Source: Malus domestica
Taxonomy: Eukaryota; Streptophyta; Magnoliopsida; Rosales; Rosaceae
Assembly: GCF_042453785.1 (NCBI RefSeq)
Contig: NC_091675.1
Coordinates: 51,656,501 to 51,720,500 of the forward strand
DNA: 64,000 nt
Direction of reading: 5' to 3'
The position numbers and the translations under genes were made by a program. Below are positions 12,301-22,580 of this stretch, in pieces; the first letter of the stretch is position 1; every line of letters begins with the position of its first letter. The notes below the pieces were generated by a model that saw only the letters and a list, made by a program, of their open reading frames with translations, did no database searches and had not been told where the DNA came from.

Positions 12301-14310
12301 AAGGTATCGCCACCTTGAAGTTTAATTTTGCACGATAAATACTGTTAGGAATATTGGATGGCCATACCTATATCTCAGCATGTTAGACTACCAGATTCTT
12401 TTCCAAATGCTATCACTAGTTAACCCACTTATTTCAATGGTGAAGCCAAAATATTTTACATATTTATCCGTTAAATTATTCACTTCTGATTACGCAATAT
12501 GAAGTTAAACTTGTTTGTATGTGGGTGCATCCTTGTGTCTTTTTGTGTTCATGTTTTTGGTTCAGTGTTCCCATAATTGTTAAATATTTGGGAAAATTCT
12601 TCTATGCTACGAGTATACGATGGCCTAAATTGGTTTAGATTATTGTTTTTATTGTGGTCCCATGAATCCAGACCATCCAATGGTCATAGCATATAATGAT
12701 ACGTAGCATGGAAGTTGAACTGGAATAATTGATAGCCTGATAGCCATACTTATATCTCAATCTCCATTTGTTAATTAGTCTTTTTTTCCATGGGCAACGG
12801 CAAAAGTCAAATGTTTCTTCTTATTTGTGCAATATGCCTTAAGCCCTAAACCCTCTGTTTAGACAAAATCTAGGCTAAATTTGTTATACTTTGCTCCTGA
12901 TATATTCAGGGGTTAATCCTGGACTATATGCTCGTGAACTCATGGAGAATTGTGAAAGGTTCATATCCAATTGCAAAGGTTTACCATTGATTGAACCAGA
13001 AGAAGTCCTTATTAAAGGTTCATCATATACAAAATCTCCTGGATCATCCACGGTTCTGGTTGCTTATTTTGATGGTCAGGTAGGAAGTTTTCCTTAACTA
13101 AGATTATTATTTCTTCCTCATGAGGGTGGTATTACTAATTATCTCATTTTTTTCTTCCTCATATAGCATTACGGAGTGTTCTTTCGTGAACCATGGTTTG
13201 GTTATTGCATATGACAACCTTAAAATGTAATGTTTGAAAATTTTGATTTCAAGTTCATGGGTAATGAAAATTTGCTTTTGCAGGCTCTTCATGTGGCCAA
13301 CATTGGAAACTCGGGATTTATCGTTATTAGAAATGGTGCTGTCTTTAAAAAATCATCACCAATGGTTCACGAATTCAATTTTCCAGTACGGGTTGAAAGA
13401 GGTGATGATCCCTCAGAACTTATAGAGGTACGTGCATTATAAATTTATCACCATATCGTGTGCCCAAACAAATTTTCCATAATGCTAGCTCCTGACATAT
13501 TATCATTCGTAAGAAGTAGATTTGAACTTTTCACCTCCCTTATCCGTGGAAGATGATGGCAGAAACAGTATATTTTTATTTTTATTTTACCAACTCTTTC
13601 TTGCAACTTGCTTGTTTTACACAATGAGAGAGATCATGCTAACAAGAATACTCTGTTTTCAGAAATACCGAATTGATTTGGATGAGGGAGATGTGGTTGT
13701 TACTGCAACAGATGGCCTATTCGATAACTTGTACGAGCAAGAGATCACCTCAATTGTATTGAAGTCACTGCAAACGGGATTGGAACTACAGGTGCGTAGT
13801 CTCAATGTTTTCTTGATATATTTCTTTCCCGTAAGCTTTCTTTGAAAAGGAAACCGAACAAGAAAAACTGTCATGCATTCGCTTAAAGGTGCCGTAGACA
13901 TTGCAGAAAAGGGCATTTCGACAAAACATACATGGCTCGATGGTGGTGGTGCCATATCTTTTCGTTCAATGACTTTCATACTTATAATTTCCGAGTTTAT
14001 TGGCAAAATACTTGAGCTAGGAAAACCATGATTGCTGGTAAAACAGACAGCTTTAGTTTTTAACTACTTTGTAGTGGTTTCTTATATGCATTTTCTTTTG
14101 GTTGTCTGTGTGTGCAACTATTCAAAGGACATAGCAGAGTTGTTGGCCACTAGTGCACAAGAGCTGGGGCGATCTAAATCTACAAGGAGCCCATTTGCTG
14201 ATGCAGCCGAGGCATCTGGGTATGCCGGATATAGCGGCGGCAAGCTTGACGACGTGGTCGTTATCCTGTCATATGTAGAAAAGAAACCCGTCGGTAACTT
14301 ACGTAAGTAA
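6374..14310 (+). CDS. PP2C-type protein phosphatase with long Thr-rich repeat N-terminal region, 9 exons
   Basis: Exons 6374-6566, 6697-9405, 11007-11133, 11508-11574, 12216-12303, 12910-13079, 13284-13427, 13663-13791 and 14128-14310 join in phase to give 1269 residues. The first 64 residues look like a plastid transit peptide (few acids, Ser run). Exon 2 encodes ~900 residues of degenerate repeats. The phosphatase domain is residues ~1030-1265. It has the metal-binding motifs [21 protein letters not shown] and [10 protein letters not shown], plus GSSTVLVA and [12 protein letters not shown], so the active site looks complete. The domain belongs to the subgroup that includes plant PP2Cs with long N-terminal extensions (Arabidopsis PP2C62/At4g33500 type, from memory) and PBCP, and would remove phosphate from Ser/Thr in a Mn/Mg-dependent way. 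The substrate is unknown. The intron before exon 3 ends in TAGCAG, so its acceptor could shift by 3 bases. Confidence 0.88.
6840..9390 (+). repeat. Coding minisatellite in PP2C exon 2, with a higher-order repeat at 8141-9290
   Basis: About a dozen diverged units of 45-75 codons follow one plan: a Gly-rich block (ATGGG-GGGEE), a Thr run of 5-10 (ACA/ACC codons), (D/E)ETQVSN(E/D)[22 protein letters not shown], and then S/T-rich linker. From 8141 the last units become nearly identical. The marker 'tgatgagcac' recurs at 8191, 8581 and 8944, giving higher-order periods of 390 and 363 bases that differ by one 27-base AEAEENAVD sub-unit. This indicates recent unequal exchange or slippage that kept the reading frame. 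Confidence 0.95.
9593..9713. mobile_element. hAT-type MITE in PP2C intron 2
   Basis: A 121-base element with near-perfect terminal inverted repeats starting GGGAATTGTTATTAGCACTC. It is flanked by the 8-bp direct repeat TTTTGTAA (9585-9592 and 9714-9721). An 8-bp duplication is the hAT hallmark. There is no coding capacity. A diverged relative lies at 18640-18755. Confidence 0.85.
12097..12120. repeat. CA microsatellite in PP2C intron 4
   Basis: An uninterrupted run of about a dozen CA dinucleotides, followed by more CA-rich sequence to 12147. It lies within an intron and could serve as a polymorphic marker. Confidence 0.9.
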
Positions 14311-14321
14311 TATGTACATGT

Positions 14322-14460
14322 ATATAGAGTAATGCTAGGATACTAAAATTTTAAATTAAATTTTATAAACTAAATGATAAGGATGTTGATAATTAGATTA
14401 TTACTTAAATGTTGATTAACGTGCTTATTTCTTATTTGTGACACATTATTTGGTTTGCAA
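14322..14460. repeat. MITE-like repeat family B, copy 1
   Basis: Begins 'gtaatgctaggatac' and includes 'aaactaaatgat' and 'gataattagattattactt'. It matches the copies at 35753-36060 in content and order. AT-rich and non-coding. Confidence 0.45.
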
Positions 14461-15954
14461 ATTTGGTTTCCTTAACATTATTCATGTATATATGTGTGCT
14501 CGTGACCTTGCACTCGTGTATTTATTTATTTTTTATTTTTTATCATTTGTTTCAATTGCGAAGTATCGGAAGGGCAAATTTGGTTTCCGTAACATTATTT
14601 TTTTATCATTTTTTATCAAATTTTGTTTTTTTTTTCAAAGTCTCACCTACATGTAATTCTAACATATCTCTAATTAAAAAATAAATAAAAAAATAAAAAA
14701 AAACTTTCCACTCCCACATTTTCTAGCACTCTCTTCCTCTCTCCTTCTATTTAAAAAACAAAAATAAAATTTTTTCTCATACACTTTGTGTGTGCCCGTA
14801 TGCTAGTAAAATTTGAATAAAATAGTATATCTAAAGCAATTGTGATGTCAAAGTTTTGGCCCTTGATTATGTCAGTGAGTAGCTAATGTGGAAGCTTTGA
14901 ATTTCTCTTTTAAATGAAAATCTACGGCTTGTGTGTATATATGCATGTAGAGTGGGAAAGTATTCCACGCATTTGATTTCTAAAAGAAAATGATTTTTGC
15001 ACACTCATTTTATGACGTAGTATTGAGACTGGAGTGTGAAATACGTTTCTTGTCGTAGAATCTGTGAAGGAGAGAGGAAAATAGAATGTAAACGAAAATT
15101 GAAATATTGGTGTTTGGCCTAAGGGTCGGCGGATGGTGTTAATGTCATGTTTGCCCAAAATCTGCCCTCTTCAGAAGTCAGGTTCAACAAAGTTGAGTAA
15201 ATCTTACGATGGAAGTGGGTAAGCATGCCACTACTAGAACAAATAGCTAGTATTGGACTCCAAAAGTTATTTTAGCGCTCGGTTAATTTAGAAACTGTTT
15301 GATAATTATTTTGTTTTTAGTTCAATTTTTAGTTGTTTTGGTTGTTAGTATTTAGTTGTCATTATTTTGAAAACTGAAAACTCGTTCGATAACCATCCCA
15401 AAAATTTTGATTTAAAAAAAATAAAAAATAAAAAACCGAAAATAAAATGATCATCACAACGGCTCATTAGCTTTCAGTTTTTTACACCGTTTCTTTGAAT
15501 TTGGAGTTGAACGTACAAAAGCGGCCTTTCTTGGCGGTTCTCGGCTGTTTGAACATTTGATTGACTGCGATGATTGTGATTAAAAAGTGTGTAGGGTGAT
15601 TTTCTTAGTAGCTCTCAATCAAGCGCAATTATGCCGGAAAGCGCCATGCTTGCCAGGCAAAAAGATGAAAAGGAAAGAGGAAGGAAGCTCATGATTTTAT
15701 GCCCAACTTTATAAACAACGGCAGCCTATGAAGATCATCATTTGGCAAATGGCAACACCTTTTTTCCTATGATATTGCTGGCTTTCTTTCGCAACTCATC
15801 ATCTCCATCTGCACCGATTTTCTTGACTAAGTGTATGTATTCAGTGCCGACACATATTTGATGTCCAGAACAACATTAAGTGTCCTTCTCATAGAGCATT
15901 TATGAAACGGGTTTAGCACTCATGTAGCGTTCAATTCTAATAAAATCTTGATAT

Positions 15955-16440
15955 GTGTACGTTTTTTTAACAAATCATTGTTTTAGTACATCGAGAAAGT
16001 ACGTAACAATAAACTCGTTTCATATAAATTGTTTTCGTGTATCGCTCATGTTTAGTTCTCTCTATTTTCTTTATTCAAAATAGTAGTCGAGATTCAAAGT
16101 CAAAAGTCTTATAAATTTTTTTAACAGTTGAGTACATTTTTAAACACATATCATTGTTTTAGTGAATTGAGACGTTATATTGCGATAGACCCGTTTTATA
16201 TAAGTTGTGTTGGTTGATCACTATCTCTCTCTTTTCTTTTTTCAAAGTAGTAATCGAGATTCAAAGTCAAAGTCTTGTAAAATTTTTAGCAGTTGTGTAC
16301 ATTTTTAAATACATATCATTATTTTGGTAAATTAAGACGTTATATAACGATAGATTTGTTTTATATAAGTTCCTCTTTTTCTTTTCTGTTTTTTCAAATT
16401 AGTACTCGAGATCCAGAGTCAAACTCGTGTACAACTGTCG
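15955..16440. repeat. Diverged tandem repeat, three units of about 180 bases
   Basis: Each unit contains 'catattgtttta'-like, 'acgttatat/acgtaacaa', 'gttttatataagtt', a T/C-rich stretch, then 'tagtantcgagatncaaagtc'. The last word recurs near 16083, 16250 and 16398. No coding potential or transposon ends were recognised. Confidence 0.6.
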
Positions 16441-17302
16441 ACAGTTGAGTTTGGACGGAAACAAAAGTCGGTCAAACGGGAGTCGTTGTTATTCATTTAA
16501 TATGCATAATAAAAGCATTAAATCTTAGGGTTCACCCGCCCACAAAAATTTGAGGATTAAAAAGTATTTAACCAAGTTTTATTGGAGAACCAAATGAAAA
16601 AAAAGAGGTTTGGGAGATTAGATTTGGATACAACAAATCGCCTTCTTAGCATTTCTCGAAAAAAGAAAAGAAAAGGTATTTCATCAAATACACTGTTAAT
16701 GAAGACATAAATTAACTATATTAAATAAGAGAACGACATATAGACTTTTATATTAATATGACGGATTTATTATTGAAGTTGCGAGCATACCACACCAAAC
16801 CTTAAGGGGCTAAGCATCTGCTTGCCTGCGGACTCATACACATATCAAAGCGCCCTTCGGACCCAAGATATTCCTCTCCTGCCATCGTGCCTTTCCCGAC
16901 TCAATAAGGCCGCAGAGGTCAACTATTCGAAGTCTTTATTGAGTGCCATGCTCTCCAAGGCATACACTTGCCATAGGCCTGCCATCAAAGACTTCTCCTA
17001 TTTTCCTACTTAGGCATCAGAGGCTCTTTGGTTGACAAGCTCTTCCATTTTCTCATGTGTTTGTCAATTAGGCTAACAATGTTAATTGTTTTATAGGTGT
17101 AATTTTATCAATTACCCTTGGACGAAATTTGCATCCATAATGTACACATTGAGGCATATGTCGAAAGAGGTAGAATTTGAAAAATTATGATGCTAAGAAC
17201 ATTAAATTTTGCAAACCATATACAAACCATCTCTCTAATAAAAATATGAATTTAGATTCCATCTCTATTACATAAATGATTTAGATGTGATGTATAAAAT
17301 AT

Positions 17303-17455
17303 AAGGAAAACTAACGAAAAGTCTAAAAAAACTTCATTTTTAATGAAAAGTCATTTTTAAAGGTATAATGAATAGTACCAAAGAAATGTATAAATATGAT
17401 TTTTCGTTAAAATTGAACAATACCGAGAATATTTTGTTAAAACTCTCTAAAATAT
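17303..17455 (+). repeat. MITE-like repeat family A, copy 3
   Basis: Contains 'ggaaaactaacgaaaagtct', 'ataatgaatagtacc' and 'tttttcgttaaaattgaaca'. It is the clearest single-copy member of the family seen at 38429-38765. Confidence 0.55.
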
Positions 17456-18639
17456 AATCTCGAACGTGGTCCGTGTGAACACCTAGATCGTGGTGAAGTA
17501 AATTGGTGGGCATGTGAAGAAACCTCTCCTTGGAGAATTCCTAGCTTGATCGATCGATGGGGACAAATTAAAATTGTGGTCCCTCTGAGAAATTAAATTG
17601 GGTACTTCTCCACACATGGGAGTTGTGAACGTGGAATGACGGACGAGACCCATATGACATGACGACAATAATATTACGTTTGAGATATATGCTTTTCCGT
17701 GATGAACTTTCTCAAAATCAGATTTTTTTCTTTCTGTCTTTTAGTGAGGCTAAGCGTATTTTTTCCGTCGATAATATCGTTTGTTTAAGAAAAAATAATC
17801 AACCAAAACAATTATGTGAATATTGATAATGAATTTTACTAATTTTATTGCGTATACGTGTAAAGGAACAATTAACTCACACATTAAAATATAATAAAAT
17901 GAAAAAGTTGCATGCATTATTTTTGGATGGTGCTATTCCATACTTATTTTTATCTCTCACTCATCCTTGTTAAAAATTTTCATTTGATCCGATTGCCAAA
18001 AATTGAGAGAGGTGTGTGGAAGTAAAATGGGTGTGTAGATATCAATATCCTTATTTTTTAACTCAATGTTGAACAGTTTAATCCGTTAACGCTATCATTT
18101 GTAAAAATAAAAGTCAGTGATTTGAAATTTTCCGACTGTTGAAAAAAAATCAGTCACAATGACGGTGACCGGCGACAATTTGTTGCATTTACACCGGTGG
18201 CATGTGGATCATGTGTAATAGAACAAAAATATAAACGTTCACATACGTATTTGCTCACAATTTGTGGCTTATTCAAATAGAATGGGAAAGGATAGTTTTC
18301 TTAAAACATTTATTAAAATTAATATTTAGTTTAAATTTGTCTGAACTACTATTGTTTAGTAGTACTTTTCTTCATTTGTAAGTGAAAGAGAAATTCGATG
18401 GATGAATTTCATTTTACTTTTTAATACAAGGGTATATTTACATTAAGGTGTTAGGAGGAATTTAAGCTCATCCACGTTATTGGTCAATCATGATAAATTT
18501 GGATGAACTTGTTATCCACGAAATTCAAGTTTAAAGCATCTCAATTTTGAATGATCTGAAATATTAGTATAAAATGAAATAGTTAATTAGTAATATTTGA
18601 CGATCTTTTTTCATTTAATTTGTCAACTTGTTAAATTAT

Positions 18640-18755
18640 TGTTATTAGCACTCTAAAATTTTCAATTTATACTCCAAATTTTCAAAATTTAGAAAGAATA
18701 TACACTTATGAGAAGCGCAAAATAAGATTTTTGGAGTGCCAATAATAATTCTATT
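18640..18755. mobile_element. Degraded hAT-type MITE, relative of the 9593 element
   Basis: Ends resemble the element in the PP2C intron: 'attgttattagcactc' near 18641 and 'ttggagtgccaataataatt' near 18735, arranged as inverted repeats. The interior is AT-rich. The flanking duplication is not clear. Confidence 0.6.
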
Positions 18756-19150
18756 TTTTTAATTTTTAATTTTATTCAATCGAACCACAAGAAAATAGAG
18801 AAAATGTGTAAAGGGCACATAAATGTTTCTTTGGTCACATGATGATTAAAGAATTTGATCACTCTCCATTAAATAATTAGTTTTTAAGAGGAGAAGTAGT
18901 TTAGTGAGAATCGAACATATACTAAGATTTATAAACATAACTATTTTCATTGTTTAGTGAAAAATAAAAATACTTATGTAAGTCTTTTCTATTTTTAAAT
19001 GAAACTACCAATTAATCTTTTATTTAAAAATGATAAACATAATTTCTTTCTGATACTATAATAATCGCCACCCTCGCTTTCCGTTGAATTTGATGTCAAA
19101 TCTATAAGTGACTATATACTTTTAATCATTGAGAAAATAAAACTTATTTG

Positions 19151-19312
19151 AGAATTTTAACGAAAAGTTTTTAGTATTGTTTATTTTAACGAAAAATTAT
19201 ATTTTTACATTAAAAAATTAATTATAATACTATTTACTTTATCTTTTATTTTATCATTATCGTTAAAATGAAAAAATTTCAAAATTTTTTCATTAACTTT
19301 CCTAACTTATTT
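19151..19312 (-). repeat. MITE-like repeat family A, copy 4
   Basis: Reverse orientation: 'gaattttaacgaaaagtttt' at one end and 'cattaactttccta' at the other, with 'tttacattaaaaaattaatt' inside. It lies within 540 bases of the LTPG start codon, so it may overlap that promoter. Confidence 0.5.
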
Positions 19313-19592
19313 AGGTCAAGAGAAAAAAAAGATGCGTAGAAATCATTTCAAATAGAAAAAGAGGCCTTTGAAATTTAATGGCATGAAACAAGGAGCACGC
19401 GATGCGATACACGTATAGAGCCCCACTTCATAGCACCGACTACCGATTGCGCCCACTGTCCTCTCACTCTCTGTCTCTCTCTCTATATACTTTACCTTGA
19501 TGAGAGATAAAGTCCATTATCTTTTGTTGGGAGTTAGAGTTCTTCACTTGGTGCCATCATTCCTTCCCACCTCGCCACTTAATCCCCTCCCT

Positions 19593-19600
19593 TATATATT
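19593..19600 (+). promoter_or_regulatory. Candidate TATA box of the LTPG gene
   Basis: TATATATT lies about 90 bases before the ATG at 19688. A second candidate (TATATAC) is at 19485. Spacing favours the nearer one. Not tested against transcript data. Confidence 0.45.
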
Positions 19601-19687
19601 AATCCTACAAAATCCCATCCCTCACCAACCCACTTCCTACTTTGTGCCATCATTCCTTCTTGAGTTTTCACAATCCCACAAGAAAAA

Positions 19688-20962
19688 ATGGGAGCAGCAA
19701 CGACTCTGGTGGTGGTGATGGCGGTGCTTCTGTTTGGACTTGGGGACTGCGCGGCGCCGGCTCCTGCGGTGGACTGCTCGAGCCTGATCTTGAACATGGC
19801 GGACTGCTTGTCGTTTGTGTCGAATGGGAGCACGGACACGAAGCCTGCAGGGACTTGCTGCAGTGGCCTCAAGACTGTTCTCAAAGCCGACGCTTCCTGC
19901 CTCTGTGAGGCCTTCAAAAGCAGTGCTCAACTCGGCGTCGTTTTGAACATCACCAAGGCCATCTCCCTCCCCGCCGCTTGCAAAGTCTCCGCTCCGTCTG
20001 CCTCCAACTGTGGATGTCTGTCTTCCTTCTCTTTTCTCTTTTTATCTATTTTTATTTATTTTTAGATTTTTTGGGAATTAAGATTGACGAGTAAACCTCT
20101 TTTTAACATTTGTTTTGTTGTTTTTTTCAGTATCTCTCAGTCCTGCTGGTGCTCCTGGTATGTTCATATTATTATCTTAATGCTGCTCTGCTATTTGTTT
20201 AATTATTTGTTTGTTGTTTAATTATTTTATTAATTATACCTAGATCTGGACAGCACTCAAGCATATTTAAAGTATTTAGTTTATATTATATTTAATTATT
20301 TATTATTTTGGCTGATTTGTTTTGGGGCATTTTTCTTCGACGGTTTCTTTTTGAGGATTTTTAGATCCTTCAGTCACATTCGATCATCGAAAATTCAGAA
20401 ATTATTGTAATTTTTTTATTTAAAATTGAATGTAAACTGTATCTGACGAATGATCCTCATTCATTTTCTTTCTGGACTTTGCTTGATCTTTACACTATAG
20501 GATACTGTTTAGAATTAAACGCATGTGTTAATCTTGAATAATAATTTAATGAAGGAAAGCAATTTCTGCACATGGTTCTTTATTTCTGTCTCTTTTATTG
20601 CAAAGAGATCAACGGTGTGCGAAAATTACTTTCCTTCGATGAATTCATATTACTGCAAACTCCGAGTGTCCAAATTCACTATATATTATACGAGTGCGTA
20701 TACTTGTTTTGATTTCAACTTTTGGTGGATTTGTCCCTTGAGATTAATGAATTGTATGTATATAGGTGGAGCACCTACCTCGCCGGCACCTTCTCCAATG
20801 TCAGGTGCTGACATTGGTGGTGCACCAGCGTCGTCGACTACTGGAGGGAATGAGCAAACACCCGCTGCATCTCCTCAGGGAAGCTCAGGTTCTTTTACGC
20901 TCGCTAGTTCGGTTGGATCCCTACTTGTTGGTCTTGTAATTGCATCATTCCCTTGTTTCTGA
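19688..20962 (+). CDS. GPI-anchored non-specific lipid-transfer-like protein (LTPG), 3 exons
   Basis: Exons 19688-20015, 20131-20157 (a 27-base microexon) and 20766-20962 join in phase to give 183 residues. The layout is: signal peptide ([19 protein letters not shown]), the eight-cysteine fold, a Pro/Ser/Ala/Gly linker with [10 protein letters not shown], and a C-terminal hydrophobic tail ([14 protein letters not shown]) fitting a GPI-anchor signal. The cysteine pattern is C..C..CC..C-L-C..C..C, with CC at GTCCSG and CxC at ASCLCE. Such proteins bind acyl lipids outside the plasma membrane and help deliver cuticular wax or suberin monomers; that role is family knowledge. Which LTPG paralogue this is cannot be told. 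A stop-containing read-through past exon 1 shows that the first intron must be removed to reach the tail. Confidence 0.92.
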
Positions 20963-21803
20963 GAGCCGAGTTTGGTGGTGCCATTTTTGCGAGTAGAGAG
21001 GGATGATGTGATATATGGCACTTCTGTTTATTTTACCATTGGGGTTAGTTCATTCTGAGGGGTGACTAAGCTAGGTTTTAACATTGTTTTCGGGGTCACT
21101 CGAAACCTGTTTCGATGGCTTAGTTGGTTGGACAACGTTTTCCTAATGTATTAATCTCTATCCTATTCCAGTATTTATGTACATTTGTGCTCCCTTTCCT
21201 ATTGAATTTGACGTTTGAACGAAACATTTCTCGTGTTGTGGCCGCATTTTGCGCAAACGCGGCATTAGGAGAGGGCAACGAAGGGTGCAGGGTAAATGTA
21301 AGATGCATGATGTTGTAGATGTTGAGAATCATTAGGTTGTGGTTCGACTTGACAACCATGTCCCAGTTTCAATCTTCTTAAGAACACGCCCGCGGTTCTC
21401 GTCAGCTTTTAGCAAGTCAGCCTCTTATCATTCTGTTTGCAATGTCCCCGCCCAAAGCAGGGTGGGAGAGTAAATGTAAGATGCATGATGTAGTATGCAT
21501 TTTAGAGAGGAGAACCAAACTGACACATCCCGACTTGGAAATTGAGCTATCATGGTCGACACTAAGAAGGTGACGAAGTAATAAAGTGTAATGATGTGGA
21601 AAAATATGGATAAATAAAATTTTAAAAGTGACTAAAGACAAGAGTGCGTGTGAGCGAGATTGAATTCATTTCACATATGATGGTAAAGCATAGTAAAGTA
21701 CAGTAAAAGAAAATAAAAATTATACCACTGAAAATAATCTCTTATATCAACTTTTGTCGAAAATCCTAAAAAACAAGGGTGAGCGGTGGGAGAGTAAATG
21801 TAA
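20963..21803. other. LTPG 3' region and the repeat into which the Harbinger element inserted
   Basis: After the LTPG 3' untranslated region, the segment 'gtaaatgtaagatgcatgatg' (in pieces) occurs near 21293 and 21470, and a third time split by the transposon (21793-21803 and 35245-35260). A short stretch near 21522 ('gacacatcccgac') resembles the LTR edge of the Gypsy family below. No gene was recognised. Confidence 0.5.
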
Positions 21804-22580
21804 GAGCAACTCCACCGGGACCAATAGCCCGATGGACCTTCGATTTTTCCTACCCAATAGCCCAAGTTGCTTGCTCTAGCCCATGCGAGCGTGTAGGCTG
21901 AGGGGGGCCCGATTGAGAGGCCCGGCTTGAATCGGTGGCCCGAGAGCCTGAGGGCCAAGTGATGCCAGGCTAACTTCAGGGTGACGTTAGTCACGATTTA
22001 AAAAAATTTGTGTCAGGCACGAGTCGTTCACGTGCGCGTAGGGGCGCGTCACCAACAGCTTTTTAGTCGGTGGGGCCTGCAACGCAGAGTTCTGAAATGT
22101 TACCATTGTGGGGCATGTGGCGCGAAGTCGTCCGTTGGATTTCAACGAATACCTTATCTGGACCGTTGGATTTCCAACGGTAAAAAAAAAATTCAAACCT
22201 TCCGCAAACGGCTAGATGACGTGGCACTATATCAGCCATTGGATTCGAGATCAACGATCCACGTTATTTACCTTTATAAATAAATAAATAAATAAAATTC
22301 ACATTAAAAAATTCTGAAATGTTATCCTGGAGGGTTGGATTTCAAATTTTTTTAATCCAACAACAGAAATTAATTATGTTAATAAAAATGTTAAAAATTA
22401 ATAAAAAATCCGAAAAATAAAAAAATATTAAAAAAAAAAAGATTTTACTTTTCTATAAATACCTTCTCATTATCTTCTACCTTACACCACAATTTCATAT
22501 TTTCTCAAATACTTTCAACCACATGCCAATCTTTCTCTCAAAGTTTCAATCCAATTGGTTTCCAACAAAATGACTAATGA

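Larger units (their letters stand above)
14311..19687. other. Large AT-rich intergenic region between PP2C and LTPG genes
   Basis: I found no supported gene here. It holds the PP2C 3' end, a MITE relic (14322-14460), a diverged tandem repeat (15955-16440), repeat family A copies (17303-17455, 19151-19312), a hAT-MITE relative (18640-18755), and the LTPG promoter (from ~19320). The stretch 16790-17060 is less AT-rich and could be a worn transposon fragment, but nothing diagnostic was seen. Confidence 0.5.

Noticed and set aside
19579..19930. Minus-strand open frames over the LTPG first exon
   Set aside because: They are antisense to the eight-cysteine domain and have no motif of their own.
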